Below are positions 1-5,493 of a stretch of DNA of 15,507 bases, piece by piece. The notes below the pieces were generated by a model. The model had not been told where the DNA came from, did no database searches, and worked only from the letters and a program-made list of their open reading frames with translations. The stretch covers positions 1 through 15,507 of the forward strand of contig SMVS01000138.1 of assembly GCA_004357435.1 (NCBI GenBank), read 5' to 3'. Position numbers and translations under genes: made by a program. Origin of the DNA: Nitrospina sp. Its GTDB lineage: Bacteria > Nitrospinota > Nitrospinia > Nitrospinales > Nitrospinaceae. Every line of letters begins with the position of its first letter. Positions within the stretch are counted from its first letter, which is position 1.

Positions 1-28
1 GATTAACTTTCACGCTCTTGGAGGTACT

Positions 29-310
29 GTGCCAGCGTATAATGTTCTTGTGGCGGCGGAATTTCATAATATCGCCGAAGCAATGGAAGGTGAGGTTGCC
101 TTGCGGTTGGAAGAGGCCTGTTTCGAAAGGATTCCGACCTTGAAGACCGCTTGGGAAATTAAGGTGGAGGCTCCCGACGAAACGGAGGCCAAAAACGACG
201 CCGTGGATAAATTCATTAATGTGGTCCGCACTTATCCATTTGAATTGAAAATGCTGGTGCACGCGGGTACGGGACAGATCCTTCGCAAGAAAAAAGTATT
301 CGAAGCCTGA
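29..310 (+). CDS. Small hypothetical protein, 93 aa
   Basis: I do not recognise this family. The start is GTG, chosen because a GGAGG ribosome binding site sits at 20-24, 4 nt upstream. The protein is a soluble mix of acidic and basic residues with no signal peptide, no membrane segment and a single cysteine (C32). The alternation of hydrophobic strands (residues 4-11, 40-47, 72-78) with helix-like stretches (15-32, 52-68) suggests a small alpha/beta fold, but this is inference. It ends in a short basic KKK stretch. A repeat hairpin begins 1 nt after its TGA, and a radical SAM gene follows 139 nt downstream on the same strand. Co-transcription with that gene is possible but not shown. Real-gene confidence rests on the good RBS and the natural amino-acid composition. 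Confidence 0.7.
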   Translation: MPAYNVLVAAEFHNIAEAMEGEVALRLEEACFERIPTLKTAWEIKVEAPDETEAKNDAVDKFINVVRTYPFELKMLVHAGTGQILRKKKVFEA

Positions 311-449
311 ACCAGCCTGCGGTTGGCCCCTTAACAGAGGAGGCCGGCAGCTAAACTCTGAACCATGCGGTTGTTGGGCGCCAGCAGAGTGTGCCCCCTT
401 CAGCTCCGGCGCTTCGCCGGGCAGGGAGCGAACAATATAGGGTGAAGCC
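311..449 (+). repeat. Stop-anchored intergenic repeat, copy A
   Basis: This gap is a member of a dispersed repeat family also present at 4981-5097 and 11209-11413. It opens 1 nt after the upstream TGA with a CCAGCC-TGC-GGTTGG hairpin (312-326; one G-U pair). The middle carries AGCTAAACTCT (near 350) and AGAGTGTG followed by a C-run (near 385-398), both recognisable in the 11209-11413 copy read on the minus strand. TTGTTGGGC (near 371) is shared with the 4981 copy. The perfect palindrome CCGGCGCTTCGCCGG at 406-420 recurs identically at 5083-5097. There is no T-run after the hairpins, so this is not a standard intrinsic terminator. The last bases before 450 hold the GGGTGA ribosome binding site of the next gene. 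Confidence 0.65.
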
Positions 450-1523
450 ATGAACCTGATTTTAAACAGCTATTGCAATTTGAAGTGCAACTACTGTTTT
501 GCAGATGAATACATGGAGGAAACCGTGCGGACGCCGGGCAAATCCATGGAGTACGATTATTTTATAAAAGAGATGTTGCCCAAGATTAAAAATGCCGCAG
601 TCATCAATTTCATGGGCGGCGAACCCACTCTCCACCCCGATTTCAATCAAATCTTTGATGCCACGCTGAACGCGATGTCACCTTATTCCAACCTGGGGCT
701 ATTCACCAACGGCCTGATGCCGGACCGGGTCCTGCCGCTTTTGGAAGAGACCGTGGGTATCAATGGCAGTATCAAACACCATATCAACTTTTCCGTCCTC
801 CTCAACTGGCAGACGCGGGACAACATCTCGGAAAAAAATCATGAGCGCTGTCAGGAGGTGGCACGGCACCTGCTGAAAAAAAATGGCTATGGGGTGACTT
901 TCAGTATCAATCTTTATTCCAAGGACCAGGACCTGGCAACTCAATGCGCTGAAATTGACGCCATTTATCAGGGAATTGGGCTTCCCAAAGACAAGACCTA
1001 CCGGATTAGAATCAGCCCGGCATTTCCTATTGTCGGCGAGATCGACAACGTTTATCTGCCGATTCGGGATTTCCCCAAGGTGGGCCGGCAAATGCTGAGC
1101 CTTCTCAAGCAATACCCGCAAATGTGTTTTCGTTTCGACTGCTCGTTCCCCCCCTGCTTTCTGGATGAGATCGAGGCCGAGGAATACTCTCTCGTGGAAA
1201 GATTCTATTATCACGGCTTCAAGCAGGTGCCGGACCTTCGGGAATGGCAGACCCAGCAAATCAATTTCGGGTGCGCCGACGGCAGTCCCATGGATATCGA
1301 TTCCAAGGGAGATTGCTTCAACTGTTTTCCGTTTCACAACTATAAATTGGGCAATGTTTCAGAGTTCAAGGAAATCAACCCCATCACGGAAGCCAGGATG
1401 GGGTCAAAATTCCTAAACCATGTGTTTGAAAAAACCGAGGCCAAGGAGCCCTGCCGCTCCTGCCCGCATTACATGGTCCGCTGTTCGAGTGGTTGCTTTG
1501 CGTATAATTTTGTTGAGGCGTGA
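450..1523 (+). CDS. Radical SAM protein with SPASM-like C-terminal cysteines
   Basis: This 357-residue protein is a probable radical SAM enzyme. The cluster motif CX3CX2C is at C9, C13 and C16, the GGEP motif that contacts S-adenosylmethionine is at 56-59, and a TNG follows near 86-88. The C-terminal part is rich in cysteine: C275, C289, C292, then C335-X2-C338-X6-C345-X3-C349. This closely resembles the SPASM arrangement (usually CX2CX5CX3C) that binds auxiliary iron-sulfur clusters in peptide- and protein-modifying enzymes. Additional cysteines at 226, 231 and 236 lie between the domains. The ATG at 450 is preceded by GGGTGA and places the cluster motif only eight residues from the N terminus, which is unusually early but seen in the superfamily. 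The substrate is unknown. The only nearby small protein is the 93-residue product upstream, and a link is speculation. No signal peptide; cytoplasmic. Confidence 0.88.
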   Translation: MNLILNSYCNLKCNYCFADEYMEETVRTPGKSMEYDYFIKEMLPKIKNAAVINFMGGEPTLHPDFNQIFDATLNAMSPYSNLGLFTNGLMPDRVLPLLEETVGINGSIKHHINFSVLLNWQTRDNISEKNHERCQEVARHLLKKNGYGVTFSINLYSKDQDLATQCAEIDAIYQGIGLPKDKTYRIRISPAFPIVGEIDNVYLPIRDFPKVGRQMLSLLKQYPQMCFRFDCSFPPCFLDEIEAEEYSLVERFYYHGFKQVPDLREWQTQQINFGCADGSPMDIDSKGDCFNCFPFHNYKLGNVSEFKEINPITEARMGSKFLNHVFEKTEAKEPCRSCPHYMVRCSSGCFAYNFVEA

Positions 1524-1556
1524 CGGACGGAAACCCGTTCCATCGAGGTGGCCTGG

Positions 1557-1961
1557 CTACAGTGAGGACCCGGTAAACCCCGGGGCCCGGTCCTCGCCAA
1601 ATTCGTTGCTGATAAGGACCAGGTGATGTCCTTCAGGAGTCTCCACCGGACCGTACAAAACTCCACGTTCCATTTTTAAATCCAGGAGAGCCTCCCGGAT
1701 GATCCGCTCCAGTTCATGATTTTTTAAAACCGGCTCATACTTTTTGTGGCGTGGATCGTCGGAGCTCAACTCCACCCAACCGAGGTTGCCGCCATCTTCC
1801 TTGGAAGAACACGAGCTGTATTTTTCAGCCAACCGCATCAGCATCTGTATTTTTCCTTTAGGAGATTTAGCTTCGTCAATAGTGCTTTTCAAAAGGTCTG
1901 CAACTTCCTTTTTATCGACAACGATGTGCCGAATTTGAATCCGGTGCGAGAATCCAACCAT
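1557..1961 (-). CDS. Parvulin-type peptidyl-prolyl isomerase, cytoplasmic
   Basis: A 134-residue single-domain parvulin (PpiC/rotamase family) that isomerises prolyl peptide bonds. Visible family features are the RHIVV opening strand near the N terminus, a central LAEKYSSC followed by DGGNLGWVE, and the closing GPVETPEGHHLVLI strand. I chose the ATG at 1961 because AAGAGGAAG lies just upstream on the minus strand. A longer TTG-start reading (1976) would begin inside that ribosome binding site. There is no signal peptide, unlike the other PPIase in this window (3975-4979), so it probably acts in the cytoplasm. It is convergent with the radical SAM gene, only 33 nt between stops, and divergent from maf. 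A perfect palindrome GACGCGCGTC lies at 1987-1996 in the divergent gap. Confidence 0.85.
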   Translation of the reverse strand: MVGFSHRIQIRHIVVDKKEVADLLKSTIDEAKSPKGKIQMLMRLAEKYSSCSSKEDGGNLGWVELSSDDPRHKKYEPVLKNHELERIIREALLDLKMERGVLYGPVETPEGHHLVLISNEFGEDRAPGFTGSSL

Positions 1962-2077
1962 AATCTTCCTCTTCAAAAAAAGAATGGACGCGCGTCGAAA
2001 CGCAAGATCATTAGTGACGTTAAAATTTTTTGTGCCCCCATACTAATGCATTTTCTATTAGAATTCCAGAACGCATC

Positions 2078-2668
2078 ATGACGACAGTCCCTGCCAAACT
2101 CATACTGGCTTCACAATCCCCCCGCCGGACCACCTTGATGACGGAAGCGGGATACGAGTTTGACGTCCAACCCGCGGCCATTGAGGAGAAGGTGGACCCC
2201 ACCCAAACTCCGACCAACAATGCCATGGCCCTGGCCCTCCAAAAAGCGCGCTGGGTGGCTTCCCGGCAAAAGCGCTGTTTTGTGATCGGCGCCGATACGC
2301 TGGTGGTCCTCGACGAAAAAATCATCGGCAAGCCGACCGACCCGGATGACGCCGAGCGGATACTCACCCGGATCAGCGGCCGTCCGCATCAAGTCATCAC
2401 CGGCGTGGCCGTCATTAATCCGGAAAGCCAGTCCTTTACAGACGCCACGGCGTCCACCGTCCAGATCAAAACTTTGACTCGCGAGGAAATCCGGGCTTAC
2501 ATCAAAACCGGAGAGCCTATGGACAAAGCCGGAGCTTACGCCATCCAGGGACAAGGCGCATTCATGGTGACGTCCTGGTCGGGACCGTTCGACAACATCG
2601 TCGGCCTGCCCGTCGATTCCCTCCGCACCCTCCTGCGGGAAGCGGGTTACCGGCACCCATCCAAATGA
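2078..2668 (+). CDS. maf: Maf-family nucleoside triphosphate pyrophosphatase
   Basis: A 196-residue Maf/HAM1-like house-cleaning enzyme that hydrolyses non-canonical or pyrimidine nucleoside triphosphates to monophosphates and pyrophosphate. The sequence shows the ILASQSPRR phosphate-binding motif at residues 9-17, IGADTLVV in the middle, a GKP, a SGRPHQVITGVAV stretch, and the C-terminal TGEPMDKAGAYAIQGQGA and NIVGLP motifs. The ATG at 2078 fits the family N terminus. An upstream TTG reading would add residues not seen in Maf proteins. The ribosome binding site is weak. It sits divergent from the small parvulin, and a strong promoter for the next genes begins 11 nt after its stop. The subfamily (dTTP/UTP versus m7GTP specificity) is not settled by reading alone. 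Confidence 0.94.
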   Translation: MTTVPAKLILASQSPRRTTLMTEAGYEFDVQPAAIEEKVDPTQTPTNNAMALALQKARWVASRQKRCFVIGADTLVVLDEKIIGKPTDPDDAERILTRISGRPHQVITGVAVINPESQSFTDATASTVQIKTLTREEIRAYIKTGEPMDKAGAYAIQGQGAFMVTSWSGPFDNIVGLPVDSLRTLLREAGYRHPSK

Positions 2669-2679
2669 AAATAAAACAC

Positions 2680-2711
2680 TTGACAAAATAACCACTACGT
2701 CATTTTAAAAT
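2680..2711 (+). promoter_or_regulatory. Candidate sigma70-type promoter for the zinc-ribbon/FGE pair
   Basis: A perfect -35 TTGACA at 2680-2685 is followed by very AT-rich DNA with -10 candidates TTTAAA (2704-2709, 18-nt spacer) or TAAAAT (2706-2711, 20-nt spacer). The leader to the ATG at 2820 would be about 100 nt. A second, weaker pair lies downstream (TTGCAG 2734-2739, CATACT 2756-2761). The remaining stretch to 2819 shows no other gene. Confidence 0.5.
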
Positions 2712-2819
2712 AATATTTTTTTACAAAATTTACTTGCAGAGAATTTCTTTTGAGACATACTGTTAATGATCTTACGGAACCGCTCAAATTTGCACGCATG
2801 AGCAAACTCAAGGTGAACG

Positions 2820-3044
2820 ATGCCATCAGAAAGCAATTCAATGGAAGTCCAGGGCCATTGCCAGAAGTGCGAGGCCCCTATGTTTCTGAACCACTGTTCG
2901 GATTGGTACGGCAATACCATCCTGACCTTGAATTGCTGGAACGGGCATTACAAGTGGATCGACATTCAGAATTTGGAAAAGACCCTGCACATTGATCCGG
3001 AAACAAACGTGGTCACTTATATTGGATTTTTCGATGCCGCATGA
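2820..3044 (+). CDS. Small zinc-ribbon-like protein, 74 aa
   Basis: A 74-residue protein with likely metal ligands C14, C17, C26, C39 and H43. The spacing CX2C then CX3H, with an aromatic DWYG between them, resembles a zinc-ribbon half followed by a degenerate second knuckle. It starts at ATG 2820 with AAGGTGA a few bases upstream. Its TGA overlaps the ATG of the following gene in an ATGA arrangement (3041-3044), which implies translational coupling with the exported FGE-fold protein. No signal peptide or membrane segment is visible, so it is probably cytoplasmic. The exact family is not recognised. The alternative frame over the same region (2750-2995) is poorer in composition and lacks a plausible ribosome binding site. 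Confidence 0.72.
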   Translation: MPSESNSMEVQGHCQKCEAPMFLNHCSDWYGNTILTLNCWNGHYKWIDIQNLEKTLHIDPETNVVTYIGFFDAA

Positions 3045-3850
3045 ACCGCCAACCTGCCTCCATACCCAATAAAACCCTGCAGAGCCTCATTTTTGCGCTG
3101 ATCATTTTTTATTCGACGAACGCCTCCACCCAAACCATTCCCAAGGCTCCCCCCGGCATGGTTTACGTTCCGGAAGGCTATTTCCAAATGGGCGATTCTT
3201 CCAGCGAAGCGGAGGACGCCAAGCCCATGCACTTTGTCTACACCTCGGCATTTTTCATTGACCAATACGAAGTCAGCAATCTTGAGTATCAAAATTTCAT
3301 GGAAGCCACTCAGCACCCTCCGCCACTTTATTGGGAAGACGAACACTTCAACAAACCCGATCACCCCGTGGTGGGGGTGAGCTGGTTCGACGCGATGGCT
3401 TTCGCGCGATGGAAAGGCCGCCGACTGCCCACCGAAGCGGAATGGGAAAAAGCCGCGCGCGGCAACGATGCCCGCCTCTATCCCTGGGGAGAAAAATGGA
3501 GCAAAGGATTTGTCCTGCATTTCGTGAATGTGTTTGGCATGGAAGACCAATACGAATTCACCGCTCCGGTCAATTACTATCCATCGGGCAGCAGTCCGTT
3601 TGGCGTGATCAGTATGGCCGGCAATGTTTGGGAATGGTGCCTGGACTGGTACGATAAGGATTATTATCGGATCAGCCCGGAGTTGAATCCGGAAGGCCCC
3701 CCGCCAGCCGCTGAAAAAAAAATGAAAGTCCTGCGGGGCGGCTCCTGGGTCAATAGTATCGACGGGGTCCAGGTCATTCAAAGAAGCCGCAACCTGCCCA
3801 CCAGCAAAAAAACCATCTACGGATTCCGCACCGCTCTGCCGGCACCCTAG
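3041..3850 (+). CDS. Exported FGE/sulfatase-modifying-fold (SUMF1-like) protein
   Basis: A 269-residue protein with an N-terminal signal peptide (basic start, hydrophobic residues about 14-25, probable cleavage after NAS near residue 29), followed by a formylglycine-generating-enzyme-type fold. Family marks are MVYVPEGYFQMG (40-51), IDQYEVSNLEYQNFM, VGVSWFDAMAFARW, RLPTEAEWEKAARG, YPWG, SMAGNVWEW and LRGGSW. The C-terminal stretch after RGGSW has no cysteine, so the catalytic cysteine pair of true formylglycine-generating enzymes is absent. It is more likely a ligand-binding or non-FGly member of the superfamily. It is translationally coupled to the zinc-ribbon protein by an ATGA overlap. A second gene of the same class lies at 9913-10650. 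Confidence 0.88.
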   Translation: MNRQPASIPNKTLQSLIFALIIFYSTNASTQTIPKAPPGMVYVPEGYFQMGDSSSEAEDAKPMHFVYTSAFFIDQYEVSNLEYQNFMEATQHPPPLYWEDEHFNKPDHPVVGVSWFDAMAFARWKGRRLPTEAEWEKAARGNDARLYPWGEKWSKGFVLHFVNVFGMEDQYEFTAPVNYYPSGSSPFGVISMAGNVWEWCLDWYDKDYYRISPELNPEGPPPAAEKKMKVLRGGSWVNSIDGVQVIQRSRNLPTSKKTIYGFRTALPAP

Positions 3851-3883
3851 ATCCCGCGCTTAAAAATTAGCCTCACAAAGCGG

Positions 3884-3913
3884 TTGACAGCGCTACCGGG
3901 AAAGTTTTATTTT
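3884..3913 (+). promoter_or_regulatory. Candidate sigma70-type promoter for the SurA-like gene
   Basis: A perfect -35 TTGACA (3884-3889) is separated by 18 nt from TATTTT (3908-3913). A transcript would start near 3920, leaving about a 55-nt leader before the ATG at 3975, which has an AGAGGG ribosome binding site at 3965-3970. Confidence 0.55.
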
Positions 3914-3974
3914 TAATCTCTAATCACACCAACCGGCCACAAACCGGAATATCAGCTTTTGGAAAGAGGGTCAC

Positions 3975-4979
3975 ATGGTTCAACGCATCGATTTCAAGGC
4001 AGGGGTTTTTCTCACTTTATTGACTTTAATCATCGGCGGGTCCTCCCAGGCCTTGGCCCACGGCGGACACCAGCACGAGGACGGACCGGGCATTTCACTC
4101 CCTCAAGTCCTGGCCCAGGTCAACGGCGCCGACATCAAAAAGGAATCGGTCTGGAACGCACTGACCCAGAGAGTAAAAAAATACAAGGCGCGCGGGATGG
4201 CGTTGACGCGGGAACAGGAGAGAGTCGCGGCCCAACAGCTGGTCGAGGATCAAATCAATCTCCATCTGTTTTTGCAGAAAGCCAAGGCCCTGGGAATCAC
4301 CGTGTCCGAAGAACAGGCGAGGCTGAAACTGGCTGACGTTAAATCCGGATTCAAATCTGAAAAAGCTTTTCAAAAGAAACTTGAGAAAAAAAATATCTCC
4401 CTGGAGCAATACCGGAAAAAAATTAAAGAAGACCTGCTGGTGGATGGAGTGATCCAAAAGGAAATTCGGGAGAAGATACAAATCACCGATTCAGAGGCCC
4501 AACAATATTTTGAAAAAAATAAAAGTAAGTTCTCCACCCAGGAGAAAAGGCGGGCCAGCGTCATCCTCATCAAGGTAGATTCTAAAAATGGCGGTGATAG
4601 GGAAGCCCGGAAAACCCTGGAAAAAATCCAGGCCAAACTTCAGGAAGGCGGGGATTTCGGCGAGCTGGCACGGCAGTTCTCGCAAGACACGCTGGCCAAG
4701 CGCGGCGGCGATTTGGGTTTTTTCACCCAGGACCGCATGTTCGCCGCGTTCAGCAAACGGGCGTTTAAATTAAAGGTGGGTGAAGTGAGCGACGTGTTTC
4801 AAACCCGGCACGGACTTCAGATTCTAAAGGTCACCGGCAAAAAAGAAGCGTCGACCGGCACATTGGAAGGCGAGAAGGAAAACATTAGAAAAATTCTGAC
4901 CGACAAGAAAACTCAGAAACAAAAGCGCGCTTACCTGCAATCCTTGAGAAAAAACGCCAAAATCAAAATCTACTTCTAA
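3975..4979 (+). CDS. Periplasmic SurA/PpiC-like peptidyl-prolyl isomerase
   Basis: A 334-residue exported foldase. Residues 1-28 form a signal peptide ending in ALA, with predicted cleavage before HGGHQHEDG, which makes the mature N terminus histidine-rich. Residues about 45-175 are the charged helical SurA-type chaperone region (QVLAQVNGADIKK opening, then QLVEDQINLHLFLQKAKALG). One parvulin domain follows at about 190-290, with RRASVILIKV, FGELARQFSQD, KRGGDLGFF, FKLKVGEVSDVFQTRHG and LQILKV. A short helical tail ends in KIKIYF. Only one parvulin domain is present, unlike E. coli SurA with two. The likely role is folding of envelope proteins in the periplasm. It has its own promoter, and repeat copy B starts 2 nt after its TAA. 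Confidence 0.9.
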   Translation: MVQRIDFKAGVFLTLLTLIIGGSSQALAHGGHQHEDGPGISLPQVLAQVNGADIKKESVWNALTQRVKKYKARGMALTREQERVAAQQLVEDQINLHLFLQKAKALGITVSEEQARLKLADVKSGFKSEKAFQKKLEKKNISLEQYRKKIKEDLLVDGVIQKEIREKIQITDSEAQQYFEKNKSKFSTQEKRRASVILIKVDSKNGGDREARKTLEKIQAKLQEGGDFGELARQFSQDTLAKRGGDLGFFTQDRMFAAFSKRAFKLKVGEVSDVFQTRHGLQILKVTGKKEASTGTLEGEKENIRKILTDKKTQKQKRAYLQSLRKNAKIKIYF

Positions 4980-4980
4980 C

Positions 4981-5097
4981 CCCAGCCTACGGCTGGAGGC
5001 AAGTGGGTCAGACTTCAACTTGCACTTAACATTTGTTGGGCATGCCGCTAGCGCATAGAACTCTTGCCCCTCCCGCAGGGAGCCGGCGCTTCGCCGG
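4981..5097 (+). repeat. Stop-anchored intergenic repeat, copy B
   Basis: This copy fills the gap between two convergent genes. It starts 2 nt after the SurA-like TAA with CCAGCC-TAC-GGCTGG (4982-4996). Diverged internal sequence shares TTGTTGGGC with copy A and, on the other strand, TATGCGCT with the 11209-11413 copy. It ends with two abutting perfect hairpins, CTCCC-GCA-GGGAG (5070-5082) and CCGGCG-CTT-CGCCGG (5083-5097). The last hairpin touches the stop codon of the minus-strand 60-residue gene, so both flanking genes have a hairpin at their 3' ends. No T-run is present, so a classical terminator is not supported, though bidirectional transcript-end protection is possible. Confidence 0.65.
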
Positions 5098-5280
5098 TTA
5101 CTTTTTGGCGGATTTTTTGTTTTTGCCCGGTTGCACCTGATTCAACTTGCGCTTGACGATTTTCCCCTTGTCGCGCTTGAAATCCACTTTCAAATAAATC
5201 GTATTGGGATGGACCTTGTGGACCACGGCATCCTTTTTCTTACCCGCGAAATCGATTTTGATCTTGTCCCCAACTTTCAT
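5098..5280 (-). CDS. Small basic SH3/KOW-like protein, 60 aa
   Basis: A 60-residue, lysine-rich protein. The N-terminal MKVGDKIKIDFAGKKKDAVV and the following HPNTIYLKVDF look like strands of a small SH3-like or KOW-like beta barrel, and the C terminus is a basic tail ending in KKSAKK. This composition fits nucleic-acid or ribosome binding, but the family is not identified. Start ATG at 5280 with a G-rich GTGGGGG a few bases upstream. It is convergent with the SurA-like gene across repeat B and divergent from priA. A TTGACA promoter candidate is present in the shared upstream region. Confidence 0.7.
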   Translation of the reverse strand: MKVGDKIKIDFAGKKKDAVVHKVHPNTIYLKVDFKRDKGKIVKRKLNQVQPGKNKKSAKK

Positions 5281-5349
5281 GAAACCCCCACAATAAAAAT
5301 ATTTTTGGAATTCTCAAAATGTTACCCACTCGTGTGATTGAAGTAGCAA

Positions 5350-5378
5350 AGACTAGTTTAAATAGCCAACCCTGTCAA
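5350..5378 (-). promoter_or_regulatory. Candidate promoter for the 60-aa basic protein
   Basis: On the minus strand a perfect TTGACA (5378-5373) is followed after 17 nt by TAGTCT (5355-5350), a weak -10. Leader length would be about 60 nt to the ATG at 5280. The -10 mismatch lowers confidence. Confidence 0.42.
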
Positions 5379-5426
5379 ACATTTCTTGGGCGATGCTGGC
5401 GCGTGGGTGCCATCCCCGCCAATCTT

Positions 5427-5435
5427 TGATACAAT
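5427..5435 (+). promoter_or_regulatory. Candidate extended -10 promoter for priA
   Basis: TGATACAAT at 5427-5435 matches an extended -10 element (TGn followed by TACAAT). No good -35 is visible, as is common for extended -10 promoters. The start of transcription would be near 5442, about 50 nt before the priA ATG at 5494. Confidence 0.42.
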
Positions 5436-5493
5436 CGGTGAAATTCACCCGGAACCCACTCGGGCTCACTCCGGCCCGCCACTCACCGAACCC

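Noticed and set aside
311..449. CRISPR-like array from repeated short hairpins
   Set aside because: Repeats are few, diverged, of unequal spacing and not separated by unique spacers; no cas genes are present.
699..1337. 212-aa minus-strand ORF inside the radical SAM gene
   Set aside because: It lies antisense to a well-supported gene with conserved motifs; no ribosome binding site or recognised domain.
1564..1595. GAGGACC/GGTCCTC hairpin as a terminator for the radical SAM gene
   Set aside because: It is within the coding end of the parvulin gene and has no T-run.
2750..2995. 81-aa plus-strand ORF overlapping the zinc-ribbon gene
   Set aside because: Different frame, no good ribosome binding site, and no family-like motifs; the 2820-3044 frame has metal-ligand spacing and coupling to the next gene.
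4982..4996. CCAGCC hairpin as an ordinary rho-independent terminator
   Set aside because: No T-run follows, and the same is true at the other two loci, so it is reported as a repeat element.
5386..5493. Upstream extension of priA
   Set aside because: The residues do not resemble PriA, and an extended -10 promoter candidate lies inside this stretch.
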